From: Verrucomicrobiaceae bacterium E54
GTDB taxonomy: Bacteria > Verrucomicrobiota > Verrucomicrobiia > Verrucomicrobiales > Akkermansiaceae
Direction: 5' to 3'
DNA length: 40,669 bases
Assembly (NCBI GenBank): GCA_022548915.1
Contig: JAKZES010000047.1
Span: 1-40,669, forward strand
Shown here: piece by piece, positions 31,876 to 40,566 of the stretch
How the letters are laid out: each line of letters begins with the position of its first letter
Position numbering within the stretch: the stretch's first letter is position 1
Position numbers and translations under genes: made by a program
The notes under the pieces: model-generated
What the model was told of the DNA's origin: nothing
Databases searched by the model: none
The model's input: only the letters and a program-made list of their open reading frames with translations

Positions 31876-34468
31876 CTTCTTGTTCTTCGGGGGTGTTTTC
31901 TTCTTCGGGATCCTCTTCCTCCACCTCGGCCGGCTTCTTGGCAAGCACGACGCGGAAGCCGTAGGTCGGATCCGTCGCATCCGGCGGCTGGGGGTTGCGG
32001 GATCCGATGTACAAGTTCTCGTCGCGGGAGCTGCGCCAGCCGCCGCCCCGCAGCACGCCGTTGTCCGGGTTCAGCCTGCTGTAGGGATCCGAGACCCACT
32101 CCTGGGCATTGCCGCAGATGTCGTAGAGCCCCGCCTGATTGGCCGCAAAGCTCCCGACCGGCGCCGTCGCCGCGAAGCCGTCGGCAAAGCCCGGCACCTC
32201 GCCGAGGTTCCCGGCACCCGCGGGCGGCGGCCATCCCCGGCCCCAGAAGAACACCTTGGGCTTCAGCCGGTCGCGCTTCGCCGGAGAGAAATCCGGAAGC
32301 TCGTCGGAACCCGCAAGCTGCGTCCACTCGGCATCGGTCGGCAGGCGGTATTCCAACGAGCGGGTCAGCCGGTCCTCGTCCTGTTCCTTGTCGGTCAGCC
32401 ACCGGCAGAAGGCCTCCGCCTCATCCCGGGACACGGAAACCACCGGATGCAGTTCATCGCCGTTCGCATCCGCCTCGAATGGCCAGTCCGCCGGGGACGG
32501 CATGCGCTCGCCCATCGCTTCGGCATACTCGCGGAAATCCGCCCGGCGGGTCTCCCAGATCGAGGCCATCCAGCCGTCGCCCACCGGAACCATCTGCATG
32601 CCGAGCGAGTTCTCCCACGGCTCGGTGATGACGACGCTCATGTTCGGCTCGAGGTCGAAGGTCAGGTCCAGCGTCTCGCTGGGCTTCAGGTCGATGCGCC
32701 GCGTCTCGGACTTGTAGCCTTCGAGGGAAGCCATCAGCTCGATTTTCCCGGGCTGGACCTGCTCGATGAGCAACGGACCCGAACCCGATCCCTGGCTGAC
32801 ACCGTCGAGGTAGAATTCCGCACCCGGCGGATGGCTTTCGACCATGATCCGGCCGTACGGAATCCGCCGTACCAGCACCCGGAACGGCTTCCAGCCATCC
32901 TTCTTCGCGGCACCATTGAGCTTGTTCTTCGGGAAGTCATCGACGAAGCGGGGAAGCGCCTCGTGGTCGCCGGTGAGATACCCCTGCTCCACCCCCGTCT
33001 CCACCAACCATTCGCAGTAGGCCGCCGCCTCGGCCTTGCTGGTCGCCACCACCTTGTCCTTCCGGCCCCCATCCTCGATCTCGATGATCTGCCCGACCTT
33101 CGCCGGCCGTTCGGTGGCCGCCAGATAGGTCAGCCAGGCCGCCTCGCCGACCGGCCGCACACTCTCGTGCGCCCCGTCGAGCGGACGGTAATCCTCTCCG
33201 AGTTGGTCGTTCCAGGGTTCGTCCGCGGCCGGCGGCGAATAAACCTTGAGCGGGGCCGAAACCACGAGCGGCTCCTCGGCCGCCGAAGCGGGCACCTTCA
33301 CCGTGACTTCGTAGGGCTGATACCCGTCCCGCAGGATCCGCAGCGAGATTTCCTCCCCGACATACGAGTCGAGCACCTCGGTGGGCGTGCGTCCGATCAA
33401 CTCGCCGGCACCCGAAATCTCGTCCACGATCTCGATCACGTCGGCGCCGTCGGGATTGCTGGTCACCTTGATGAAGGCCTTCAGCGGCGCCGCCGCGGGG
33501 GGCGCCGGAGGAACCAGCCCGAGGGTTTCCGCCCAAGGTCCCTGATGCGCCGCCTGCCACCCGCCCCATGCCAGCCCTCCCCCGAGGATCAAGGCGGTGA
33601 GCATTCCCGCGACCGGTCTGCGGCGCCGGCGGCGCTTGCCCTGGCGTAGCAGTTCGAGCGCCTTGGCGAGTTCGCCCGCGCTGCTGATCGAGCGCCGCGA
33701 CACATGCGGCTCACAGACTTCGCAGATGATCTGGTTGAGCGCCAGCCACTGCTTGCGGTCGGTGCCGGACGGAATCGAATCCGGAAGCTCGGGGAAATCC
33801 AGCCGGTCCTTCCCCGTGGCCACCTCGTAGAGCACCTTGCCCAGCGAATACACATCGGCACGCGCCGAGCCGGGTCCCTCCGGCGGCACGAAGCCCTCGG
33901 TCCCGACGAACGTGCGCTGGCCGCGCGCCGCGACCAGCCCGATGTCGGCCAGCTTCGCCTTGCCATTGACGAAGATCACGTTGGAAGGCTTCACGTCCCG
34001 GTGGGCGAGGCCGTGCTCGTGCAGGTGGTGCAGGCCCTCGGCGAGCAGCTGGCCGACCTCGATGCAGAAGCCCGTGTCGAGCGGCTTGCCTCCGGCACGC
34101 TGGACATCCGTCCGCAGCGTCCGCGCTTCATACTCGATCGGGTTGATGTCGCCGCCGGTGGTGACGTCATCCCCCAGCTCCATCACGTAGTAGTAAAACG
34201 ACTTCGGTTCCTCACATCGCCCGACGTGGAGCACGTTGACCAGCCCCGGGTGATCGCGCGAGAGCGGCTCGTATTTCAAGATGCCCTCGAACTCCCGCTC
34301 GAAGGTCCGTTCATCGTCGAAATCCTCGCGCCACAGGATTTTCACCGCCCGCAGCGCACCGGTCACCCCCCGCGCCAACCATACCTCGCCGTAGGCACCG
34401 CCCCCGATCCTGCGGAGCACCTCATGATCCGGAATGGTCGGATCCGGGCGGATTCTAGTCGTCGGCAT
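31856..34468 (-). CDS. Transmembrane Ser/Thr kinase with PEGA and SUMF1-like domains
   Basis: 870-residue protein. The N-terminal Hanks-type kinase (about 14-275) has the glycine loop GGGAYGEVW, ATP-binding Lys43 (AVKIL), the catalytic HRDVKPSN (156-163) and a metal motif DIG at 175-177 in place of DFG. A basic stretch RRRRR precedes one transmembrane helix (about 287-306). The outer part contains PEGA-type beta domains (FIKVTSNPDGADV; RIMVESHPPGAEFYLDG) and a C-terminal formylglycine-enzyme-like/SUMF1 fold (about 600-845: EYRLPTDAEW, GLYDICGNAQEWVSD, RGGGWRSS, YGFRVV). It ends in an acidic tail. SUMF1-like folds on kinases usually act as sensor or binding modules; formylglycine synthesis is not implied. 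It overlaps the ECF sigma gene by 14 bases, suggesting a kinase-sigma signalling pair. Confidence 0.92.
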   Translation of the reverse strand: MPTTRIRPDPTIPDHEVLRRIGGGAYGEVWLARGVTGALRAVKILWREDFDDERTFEREFEGILKYEPLSRDHPGLVNVLHVGRCEEPKSFYYYVMELGDDVTTGGDINPIEYEARTLRTDVQRAGGKPLDTGFCIEVGQLLAEGLHHLHEHGLAHRDVKPSNVIFVNGKAKLADIGLVAARGQRTFVGTEGFVPPEGPGSARADVYSLGKVLYEVATGKDRLDFPELPDSIPSGTDRKQWLALNQIICEVCEPHVSRRSISSAGELAKALELLRQGKRRRRRRPVAGMLTALILGGGLAWGGWQAAHQGPWAETLGLVPPAPPAAAPLKAFIKVTSNPDGADVIEIVDEISGAGELIGRTPTEVLDSYVGEEISLRILRDGYQPYEVTVKVPASAAEEPLVVSAPLKVYSPPAADEPWNDQLGEDYRPLDGAHESVRPVGEAAWLTYLAATERPAKVGQIIEIEDGGRKDKVVATSKAEAAAYCEWLVETGVEQGYLTGDHEALPRFVDDFPKNKLNGAAKKDGWKPFRVLVRRIPYGRIMVESHPPGAEFYLDGVSQGSGSGPLLIEQVQPGKIELMASLEGYKSETRRIDLKPSETLDLTFDLEPNMSVVITEPWENSLGMQMVPVGDGWMASIWETRRADFREYAEAMGERMPSPADWPFEADANGDELHPVVSVSRDEAEAFCRWLTDKEQDEDRLTRSLEYRLPTDAEWTQLAGSDELPDFSPAKRDRLKPKVFFWGRGWPPPAGAGNLGEVPGFADGFAATAPVGSFAANQAGLYDICGNAQEWVSDPYSRLNPDNGVLRGGGWRSSRDENLYIGSRNPQPPDATDPTYGFRVVLAKKPAEVEEEDPEEENTPEEQEDGPDPD

Positions 34469-35141
34469 TCTCTTCGAGGCGGGCGAGCTCCTTCTTCAAC
34501 ACAGCCCCGACCCGGTGCTTGGCCAGATAGACCTGAGCCATGCTCACGCCGAGGTGCTCCTGCACTTTCTTCGCGTCCCACTGTTTGACCACATAATAGT
34601 CAAAGATCTGGTACTGTTTCGGCGAAACCTGCGCCTTGACCCGTGCCAGCGCGGCATCGGCCAGGTTCTTCTTCCACTCCACGTCCCACAGGCGGTCGAG
34701 CAGGTCGCCCTTGGGATCCTCGAAACGGTCGATCACCGCGGTCTTGCGGTCGTCCATCCAGTCGCCACCGGCCATCGCCGTGTCCTTCTTGCGCTTGCGG
34801 AACTGGTCGTTGATCCGCCACCGCGTCATGTTCATCAGCCAGGTCTTGAAGGAACCCTGGTTGGGGTCGTAGAGCTTCTTCTTCGACTGCTTGGCGATCG
34901 AGAGGATCGTTTCCTGCACGCAGTCGTGGGCCTCCTCGGGCCGCAGTCCGGCCTTGATCGCCACCGCGTAGATCAACCGCCAGTAGGTCTGGTAGAATTC
35001 CTCCCAGGTCCGCTGGTCCTCCCAGTTGTCGAGACGGGCGATCAGGCTCTTGCGGGTCTTCTCGTAGGCGTCCCGGAGCACCTTGTTGCGCTCCAGATCG
35101 ACCGCATTGTCGTCCTTCTCTTTGTCCTCCTTCTTGGCCAT
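34455..35141 (-). CDS. ECF-like sigma factor paired with kinase
   Basis: 228-residue sigma-70 family protein. An acidic-basic N-terminal extension (MAKKEDKEKDDNAVDLERNK) is followed by region 2 (about 48-118: EFYQTYWRLIYAVAIKAGL, DCVQETILSIAKQ, GSFKTWLMNMTRWRINDQFR) and region 4 (about 165-220: VSPKQYQIFDYYVVKQWDAK, VQEHLGVSMAQVYLAKHRV). Its last 14 bases overlap the start of the transmembrane kinase gene, implying coupled translation. In Planctomycetes and Verrucomicrobia, ECF sigma factors are often encoded with Ser/Thr kinases instead of classic anti-sigma factors, and that is the simplest reading here. ATG start at 35139-35141. Confidence 0.92.
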   Translation of the reverse strand: MAKKEDKEKDDNAVDLERNKVLRDAYEKTRKSLIARLDNWEDQRTWEEFYQTYWRLIYAVAIKAGLRPEEAHDCVQETILSIAKQSKKKLYDPNQGSFKTWLMNMTRWRINDQFRKRKKDTAMAGGDWMDDRKTAVIDRFEDPKGDLLDRLWDVEWKKNLADAALARVKAQVSPKQYQIFDYYVVKQWDAKKVQEHLGVSMAQVYLAKHRVGAVLKKELARLEENADD

Positions 35142-35313
35142 CCCGGAAGGCTCTTACCACGGAACCACCCGCTTGTCTCCCGTCGACTCACCCGTTCGTC
35201 GAATTTGTCAATCCATCCTGATCATCCGAACAAGCGAAGCACTCATCTTCGGCTTTTCCGGAACTCTCCGGGTCCTTATGAAAAGAGGGTTCACCCCCCG
35301 TGTGCATTCACCC

Positions 35314-35877
35314 ATGCCACCGACATCCCCCACCCCCCAGCCCGCCCAACAGGTCGAGAGGATCCGCGAGATCCTCGTCGGTCGCCAGATGCAGTCCGTC
35401 GAGCGGCGTCTCGACCGCCTCGAATCCCAGCTCCAACCGATGCCGGTCGAATCGGCTGCCGCTGCCTGGTCGCGGGATCTGGAATCGCTGCGCCAGGAAT
35501 GCCGCGACGCGAGCGTGACCTTGCGTGATGCCTTCGATGCCGACCGGCTCCGCCAGCAGGAAGAAACCCAGAAGCTCGCACGGCGGATCGAAAGCGTCGC
35601 CCGCAGCCGCCAGGACCTCGCCGAGGAGGCACGGCAGGCGGTCGACGCCCAGCTCAGACCCGGCTTCGACCGCTGGCAGCGGCAGCTCTTCGAGCAGCTC
35701 CAGGAACGCGAGACCCGCCTCGTCGGACAACTGCGCGAGGAACTCGAGCGCATGCGCGTCTGGGTCCGCGAGGAGATGTCGGCCCCGGCCGAGGCCGAGC
35801 GCATCCACCTCGCCTTCGAACAACTCGCGGCCTCGGCCCGCGAGATCGCCGACCGCTTTCCCTCCCGGTCATCCTGA
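35314..35877 (+). CDS. Coiled-coil protein of unknown function
   Basis: 187 residues from the ATG at 35314, after which the reading frame becomes clearly coding; another ATG at 35278 is possible, and neither has a strong ribosome site. The protein is highly charged and almost wholly helical: from about residue 15 onward (QQVERIREILVGRQMQSVER) it shows heptad-like spacing, with continued E/R/Q-rich coils to residue 150 (LFEQLQERETRLVGQLREEL). There is no signal peptide or membrane helix, so it is cytoplasmic. It is followed 17 bases later by the proline-rich unknown gene, so the two are probably cotranscribed. Family not recognised. Confidence 0.7.
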   Translation: MPPTSPTPQPAQQVERIREILVGRQMQSVERRLDRLESQLQPMPVESAAAAWSRDLESLRQECRDASVTLRDAFDADRLRQQEETQKLARRIESVARSRQDLAEEARQAVDAQLRPGFDRWQRQLFEQLQERETRLVGQLREELERMRVWVREEMSAPAEAERIHLAFEQLAASAREIADRFPSRSS

Positions 35878-35894
35878 TTCCCGGCCCTCCCCCC

Positions 35895-36761
35895 ATGAGT
35901 TCCCTGGCCCTCCCCCCCCTGCCCCTCGGTGTTCCCGTCGGCGGCCCGGCCCGCGCCCGCCCGCTGCCCGACATGCCCCCGGTGACCGCCGCGACGACCC
36001 CGCGACCCCGCCCCCGGCCGGAGGTCAGCGCCCCGCTGGCCACCGAGACCGCCACCCGGTCCGCGCCGCCCGACCGCGCGCCGGACGTCGCCCCGCTGCC
36101 ACAACGATCACCGGCACCCCCGCGTGACTACACCGACCGCGAACTGGCCGAGGCGCTGCGGCCCGTCATCGGTGCCACCGCTCTGCCGAACCCTGACGAT
36201 TTCGAAACGCTCATCCGCGCCGCCTTCCGCCGGACGCTCGCCGAACACACCGGGGGTCCCTTCGACCCGCCCGATCTCTGGCACCGGGCGATGTGGCGGC
36301 TCGACGCGCTTTTCAGCAGCCGCAGCTTCGAGGAAACCGTCGACGAAAAGATGCGGCGCTTCCGCATCGAGGAGATCCACCTGCTCGACCGTCGCGATCT
36401 GGCCCTCGTTTCCTTCGCCAGCGTCAACCCGGCCCGCCATGCCGATGCCCGCAAAGTGCAGACCACCAGCGGCCGGCTGGCCACGATGCTCGCCGGGCGC
36501 GACCACGGCGAACCGGGCGAACTTCCCTTCTCCAAGAAGATCCGCGCCCTCGTCCGGCCCGGTGAACACACCCTGCTGGTGGCGCTCGTCCGCGGACGAC
36601 CGGACTCGCTGGCCGGGGTCGATCTCGACTACGCCCTGCAGCGCATCGAGTCCCGCTACCTGACTCCCCTCGCCGAGGGCGAACCGCTGCTCCAGGAGAT
36701 CCAGCCGATGCTGGAAGAGTGCCTGCTCATCCACTCACCCCCGGCACCCATCCCCAACTGA
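35895..36761 (+). CDS. Proline-rich N-terminus protein of unknown function
   Basis: 288-residue protein I cannot assign. The first 75 residues are rich in Pro, Ala and Arg and look disordered (for example PPVTAATTPRPRPRPEVSAP). The rest appears folded: RDYTDRELAEALRPVIGATA, then helical FETLIRAAFRRTLAEHTGGP and a segment with DLWHRAMWRLDALFSSRSFE, ending in ALQRIESRYLTPLAEGEPLL. No signal peptide, transmembrane helix or catalytic motif was seen. It sits 17 bases after the coiled-coil gene and 64 bases before the helicase gene. Coding character is supported by length, frame-specific composition and the close gene spacing. Confidence 0.7.
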   Translation: MSSLALPPLPLGVPVGGPARARPLPDMPPVTAATTPRPRPRPEVSAPLATETATRSAPPDRAPDVAPLPQRSPAPPRDYTDRELAEALRPVIGATALPNPDDFETLIRAAFRRTLAEHTGGPFDPPDLWHRAMWRLDALFSSRSFEETVDEKMRRFRIEEIHLLDRRDLALVSFASVNPARHADARKVQTTSGRLATMLAGRDHGEPGELPFSKKIRALVRPGEHTLLVALVRGRPDSLAGVDLDYALQRIESRYLTPLAEGEPLLQEIQPMLEECLLIHSPPAPIPN

Positions 36762-36825
36762 TCGTCTTTTCGCAGGCAAGACCACCCTTGACCGGGTCGA
36801 CGGCTGCGACTACGCCTCACGGCGC

Positions 36826-38019
36826 ATGGGATTTGATTCACTCGGTCTATCGGAGACCGTCCTCCAAGCGGTCCGCGAGTCGGGCTACGAAAACCCGACC
36901 CCGATTCAGGCTCAGGCCATCCCCCTCATTTTCGAGGGCAGGGATGTCATTGGAGCCTCGCAGACCGGAACCGGCAAGACCGCCGCCTTCGCGCTGCCGA
37001 CGCTGTCGAAGATCAAGCCCCTCGGCAAACCACAGATCCTCGTTCTGGAGCCGACCCGCGAACTCGCCCACCAGGTCGCCGAGCAGTTCGAGAAATACGG
37101 AAAAGGCAGCGGCACCCACGTCGCGCTCCTCTACGGCGGCGTCGGCTACGGCACCCAGACCGAACAGCTCGAGAAGGCCGACATCGTCGTCGCCACCCCC
37201 GGCCGCCTCGTCGACCACTTCTTCCGCGGCACGATGCGCTTCGGCGAGATCCAGACGCTCATCCTCGACGAGGTCGACCGCATGCTCGACATGGGCTTCC
37301 TCCCGCAGGTGCGCAAGATCGTGAACCTCTGCCCCTGGGACGGACGCCAGACCCTGTTCTTCTCGGCCACCATGCCGCCGGCCATCCAGACCTTCGCCCA
37401 GTGGTGCCTCACCGACCCGATCGAGGTCGAAATCGCCCGCCGCTCGGTGCCCGACAGCGTCAACCACGCCTTCTACCCGGTCTCCATGGACCAGCGCGAC
37501 GAGCTGCTCATCGCCCTGCTCGACCAGACCGACTACCACTCGGTGATGATCTTCACCCGCACCCGCAAGGAGGCCGACCAGGTCTGCCGGATGCTCGCCG
37601 AAAAGGGCCACCCGAAGGTCATCGCCATGCACTCGGACATCGCGCAGGCCGACCGCATGAAGGCGCTCGCCGGCTTCAAGGAAGGCAAGTACGAGGTTCT
37701 CGTCGCGACCGACGTCGCCGCCCGCGGCATCGACATCTCGGACGTCTCCCACGTCATCAACTACCGGGTGCCGGAGAATGCCGAGGACTACGTCCACCGC
37801 ATCGGGCGCACCGGCCGCGCGGAAGCCTCCGGCGACGCCTTCACCCTGCTCACCGCCGACGAACTCGACTTCGCCAAGTCCGTCGAGGTCTTCGTCGACA
37901 AGACCATCCCGCGCCGCAAGCTCGAGAACTTCGACTACCTCTACACCGCGCTGCTCGACGACGACCCGCGTCCCGTCCGCAAGAAGCGCAAGGGTGGCGG
38001 CAAGAAGCGTCGCCGCTGA
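36826..38019 (+). CDS. DEAD-box ATP-dependent RNA helicase
   Basis: 397-residue RNA helicase, likely in ribosome assembly or mRNA turnover. All core motifs are present: Q motif (FDSLGL ... NPTPIQAQAIP), motif I ASQTGTGKT (44-52), Ia PTREL, Ib TPGR, motif II as DEVD (148-151) in place of DEAD, motif III SAT (180-182), motif V DVAARGIDI and motif VI HRIGRTGRA. The C-terminus is a short basic tail (KKRKGGGKKRRR), typical of RhlE-like members and probably used to bind RNA. The ATG at 36826 begins directly at the Q motif. It is followed by ruvC after 84 bases holding an ACTTGGAACTT repeat. Confidence 0.95.
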   Translation: MGFDSLGLSETVLQAVRESGYENPTPIQAQAIPLIFEGRDVIGASQTGTGKTAAFALPTLSKIKPLGKPQILVLEPTRELAHQVAEQFEKYGKGSGTHVALLYGGVGYGTQTEQLEKADIVVATPGRLVDHFFRGTMRFGEIQTLILDEVDRMLDMGFLPQVRKIVNLCPWDGRQTLFFSATMPPAIQTFAQWCLTDPIEVEIARRSVPDSVNHAFYPVSMDQRDELLIALLDQTDYHSVMIFTRTRKEADQVCRMLAEKGHPKVIAMHSDIAQADRMKALAGFKEGKYEVLVATDVAARGIDISDVSHVINYRVPENAEDYVHRIGRTGRAEASGDAFTLLTADELDFAKSVEVFVDKTIPRRKLENFDYLYTALLDDDPRPVRKKRKGGGKKRRR

Positions 38020-38073
38020 ACGGCCGGAGCGCGGACTCCAGGCCGTCCGGAGCCGCAGGCCCGACGGCTTGGC

Positions 38074-38098
38074 ACTTGGAACTTCTCACTTGGAACTT
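38074..38098. repeat. ACTTGGAACTT double repeat, copy 2 (before ruvC)
   Basis: ACTTGGAACTT at 38074-38084 and 38088-38098, separated by CTC, five bases before the ruvC GTG start. It matches copy 1 at 28313-28337 in 24 of 25 positions. It occupies the place where a ribosome binding site would be. Confidence 0.88.
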
Positions 38099-38103
38099 CG
38101 CCC

Positions 38104-38607
38104 GTGCGCGTCCTCTCCATCGACCCGGCCATCCGCAACACCGGCTACGCGGTGGTCGAAGGCGATTTCCGCGAGGCCAGGGTCATCGCCTACGAGGTCA
38201 TCCAAATTCCCCAGCGACTTCCGCAGTCCGCCGCCTTGGCCGCGGTGCGCGCCCACCTCGCCAACGTCATCAAGACGCATGAACCCGATGAGGTCGCCGT
38301 GGAGGGCATCATCTACGTCCAGTCGCACCGGACGGCGATCAGCATGGGTGCCGCCCGCGCCGCCGCGCTCATCGCCGCCGCCGATGCCGGACTTCCCATC
38401 TACGAATATGCGCCCAAGAAGGTGAAGCAGGCCGTCGTCGGCCGCGGGAACGCCGACAAGGCCCAGGTCGCCTTCATGATCCGCGCCCTGCTCGGCCTTG
38501 CCGAAACTCCGCCGCACGACGCCGCCGACGCGCTCGCCATCGGCCTCGCCCACCTCCAGGCCTCCGACCCCCTCAAAGCCAAAGCCCTCGGCCGCACCCC
38601 GATCTAA
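38104..38607 (+). CDS. ruvC: Holliday junction resolvase RuvC
   Basis: 167-residue endonuclease that cuts Holliday junctions moved by RuvAB. The start is a GTG at 38104, which places the first catalytic acid at the standard position, Asp7 in VLSIDPAIRNTGYA. The other acids are Glu67 (AVEGIIY), Asp139 and Asp142 (HDAADALAIGLAH), completing the RNase H-fold active site. Length matches the family. ruvA and ruvB are not adjacent, and no LexA box was seen upstream. The leader is taken up by the ACTTGGAACTT repeat, so the ribosome site is not obvious. Confidence 0.94.
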   Translation: MRVLSIDPAIRNTGYAVVEGDFREARVIAYEVIQIPQRLPQSAALAAVRAHLANVIKTHEPDEVAVEGIIYVQSHRTAISMGAARAAALIAAADAGLPIYEYAPKKVKQAVVGRGNADKAQVAFMIRALLGLAETPPHDAADALAIGLAHLQASDPLKAKALGRTPI

Positions 38608-38679
38608 CCCGCCCGCCACGGATGTTCGTAGTTCCCCCTTCAGGGGGCCGCGGAGCCCGAGTCCATCGCCCGGCAAACC

Positions 38680-39303
38680 ATGCAAATCCGCCGCTTCCAG
38701 AACCCCCTCCCCTACCAGCAAGGCCTCGACCTCCAGGAGCGCGCCGCCGCCGAAATCCTCGATGCCCACGGCCCGGAAACCCTGTTCCTTCTCGAGCACG
38801 AACCCGTGTACACCATCGGTCGGCGCCGCGACCAAAGCTCGCTGCGCGACCCGGAAAAGCTCCCCGCCCCCGTGTTTGAGATCAACCGCGGCGGCCAGGC
38901 CACCTACCACGGTCCCGGCCAACTCGTCGGCTATCCCATCCTCGACCTCCGCCAGCGCGGCAAGGATCTCCACGAACACCTGCGCAAGCTCGAGGAGTCC
39001 CTCATCCTCACCTGCCACGACTTCGGCATCGCGGCCGGCCGTCGCGAGGGCCTCACCGGCGTGTGGATCGAAAACCGCAAGCTCGCCTCGATCGGCGTCG
39101 GCGTCTCGAAATGGATCAGCCGCCACGGCTTCGCCATGAACGTCACGCGCGAATGCCTGCTGCCGTTTTTCGCCATCACGCCCTGCGGCATCGACGGCGT
39201 CACGATGAGCTGCGTCGAACAGGAGGCGGATCGCCCCGTCAGTGTCGCTGACTTCGCAAACGCCTACCTTCCGCACTTCCACGCCCATTTCGACCTCGAA
39301 TGA
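38680..39303 (+). CDS. lipB: Octanoyl-[acyl-carrier-protein] transferase LipB
   Basis: 207-residue enzyme that moves octanoate from acyl carrier protein to lipoyl domains, the first step of protein lipoylation. Family motifs are INRGGQATYHGPGQLVGYPI (68-87), RKLASIGVGV with catalytic Lys134, and ITPCGIDG with catalytic Cys169. The C-terminal FA..F..HF segment is typical. The ATG at 38680 gives the standard short N-terminus before PYQQGLDLQ. lipA is not next to it. Its stop overlaps the start of the following lipoprotein gene by four bases (ATGA, 39300-39303), so the two are translationally coupled though functionally unrelated. Confidence 0.95.
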   Translation: MQIRRFQNPLPYQQGLDLQERAAAEILDAHGPETLFLLEHEPVYTIGRRRDQSSLRDPEKLPAPVFEINRGGQATYHGPGQLVGYPILDLRQRGKDLHEHLRKLEESLILTCHDFGIAAGRREGLTGVWIENRKLASIGVGVSKWISRHGFAMNVTRECLLPFFAITPCGIDGVTMSCVEQEADRPVSVADFANAYLPHFHAHFDLE

Positions 39304-40148
39304 TCCGCCTCGCGCTGTTCCTTGCCTTCTGCCTGAGCGCCTGCGCCCCCCGGCAAGGGACCGCCGATCTCCGAATCGGCACCACCGGGGAAAGGGACCG
39401 TCCGGTTCCCGCTGCTCCTTCCGGCCCCACCGAACCCGCCGTCCTCCGGGCTTCCACGGACGCCCCCTCCGAAACACCCCTCCGCACCCCCCGCCACCTC
39501 AAGACCTCCCTCGCCGGCATCTCGATCCAGGCGATCACCTTCGACGCCCGCAGTCACCGCCTTGTCGTCGCCGATCAGCCCTCCGGCCCCGCCTCGCTCT
39601 GGCCCGACGCCCGCGCCGCGGGTCGTGCCCTGAACGGTCTCGCCGCCGTCAACGGCGGCTTCTTCACCCCCGAGGGCCAGCCACTCGGACGGGTCGTCGC
39701 CTCCGGCAAATCCACCGGCTCGATCAACCGCGCCTCGTCCCTCGGCTCCGGATTTTACGTTGAGAAAAACGATCGCCCCGCCCTCGTCCGTCGCCAGGGC
39801 TTCTCCGGCGGCAGCCAGGCCCTGCAGGCCGGGCCCTTCCTCGTCGAAAACGACCGCACCGTTCCCGGGCTGGGCACCAAGGTCTCCTCCGCCCGCACCT
39901 TCATCGCCACCGACGGCCGCCACGGCTGGATTCTCGCCCGCACCGGCGCCTGCTCGCTGGCCGACCTCGCCACGGCGCTCACCGGAGCCACGATCGGCGG
40001 AATCCGGCTCCGATCCGCCCTCAACCTCGACGGCGGCCGCTCGTCGGAAATCTGGGCTTCCGGAGCCTTGCCGGGCGGCCCGGCCTTCACCCGCCCCTTG
40101 TGGAACAAGCCCGTGAGGAACTTCCTGGTCCTCAAATCCCGGCACTGA
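39300..40148 (+). CDS. Lipoprotein with phosphodiester glycosidase (NAGPA-like) domain
   Basis: 282-residue predicted lipoprotein: MIRLALFLAFCLSAC gives a type II signal peptide with lipidated Cys15. A proline-rich linker (about 20-65) leads to a NAGPA/DUF2233-like domain with the characteristic VNGGFFTPEGQPLG near 115-128, LQAGPFLVEN, and the C-terminal NLDGGRSSEIW. Members cleave N-acetylglucosamine-1-phosphodiester or related links, in bacteria often acting on envelope polysaccharide. The substrate here is unknown. The gene is coupled to lipB by an ATGA overlap and followed by another small lipoprotein gene. Confidence 0.85.
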   Translation: MIRLALFLAFCLSACAPRQGTADLRIGTTGERDRPVPAAPSGPTEPAVLRASTDAPSETPLRTPRHLKTSLAGISIQAITFDARSHRLVVADQPSGPASLWPDARAAGRALNGLAAVNGGFFTPEGQPLGRVVASGKSTGSINRASSLGSGFYVEKNDRPALVRRQGFSGGSQALQAGPFLVENDRTVPGLGTKVSSARTFIATDGRHGWILARTGACSLADLATALTGATIGGIRLRSALNLDGGRSSEIWASGALPGGPAFTRPLWNKPVRNFLVLKSRH

Positions 40149-40233
40149 CCATTTGACTTTACGCCCGCCAGGGAGTTACGATCCCAAGTCCGAGGGGAGA
40201 GTTCCTCCTTCCCTCATCTCGCTGAACCTCCCC

Positions 40234-40566
40234 ATGTCCCTCCGTATTTTCAGCTGGGTTCCCTTGGTTCTCGCCCTGAGTTCCTGCGGCACCATGACCG
40301 CCATCAAGGAAGGCACCGTCGCCGGTGTCGACAAGGTGACGGACCTCGCCACCGCCCCGTTCAAGCCCGGCGTGCCGGTCGTCGAGGCCCGTCCGGACGA
40401 CTGGAAGGAGCTGAAAAGCGGCCAGGAAATGGCCCTGGCCTACCAGGAAAAGCAGCGCCAGCGCCGCTTCTGGCTGTTCGGTCCGCCGGTGGACTTCGAG
40501 GAACCCGAACTGCCCGATGATGCGGGCTCGACCGAAATCAGTTTGCTGCCGGAAAAGGTTGAGTAG
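40234..40566 (+). CDS. Small lipoprotein of unknown function
   Basis: 110 residues from the ATG at 40234, chosen because it begins a lipoprotein signal peptide, MSLRIFSWVPLVLALSSC, with lipidated Cys18; the frame upstream to 40153 lacks coding character. The mature part is polar, with KEGTVAGVDKVTDLATAPF, an EMALAYQEKQRQRRFWLFGP helix and an acidic C-terminus. I recognise no family. It follows the glycosidase lipoprotein by 85 bases. The remaining 103 bases of the window (40567-40669) show no feature. Confidence 0.75.
   Translation: MSLRIFSWVPLVLALSSCGTMTAIKEGTVAGVDKVTDLATAPFKPGVPVVEARPDDWKELKSGQEMALAYQEKQRQRRFWLFGPPVDFEEPELPDDAGSTEISLLPEKVE

Noticed and set aside
31880-33649. 589-codon plus-strand frame antisense to the kinase gene
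   Set aside because: Kinase, PEGA and SUMF1 motifs are clear on the minus strand; the antisense product has no domain.
31856-34468. SUMF1-like domain as the formylglycine-generating enzyme for the sulfatase
   Set aside because: It is fused to a kinase and PEGA domains outside the membrane helix; the usual copper-binding cysteine pair of such enzymes was not evident, so a sensor or binding role is more likely.
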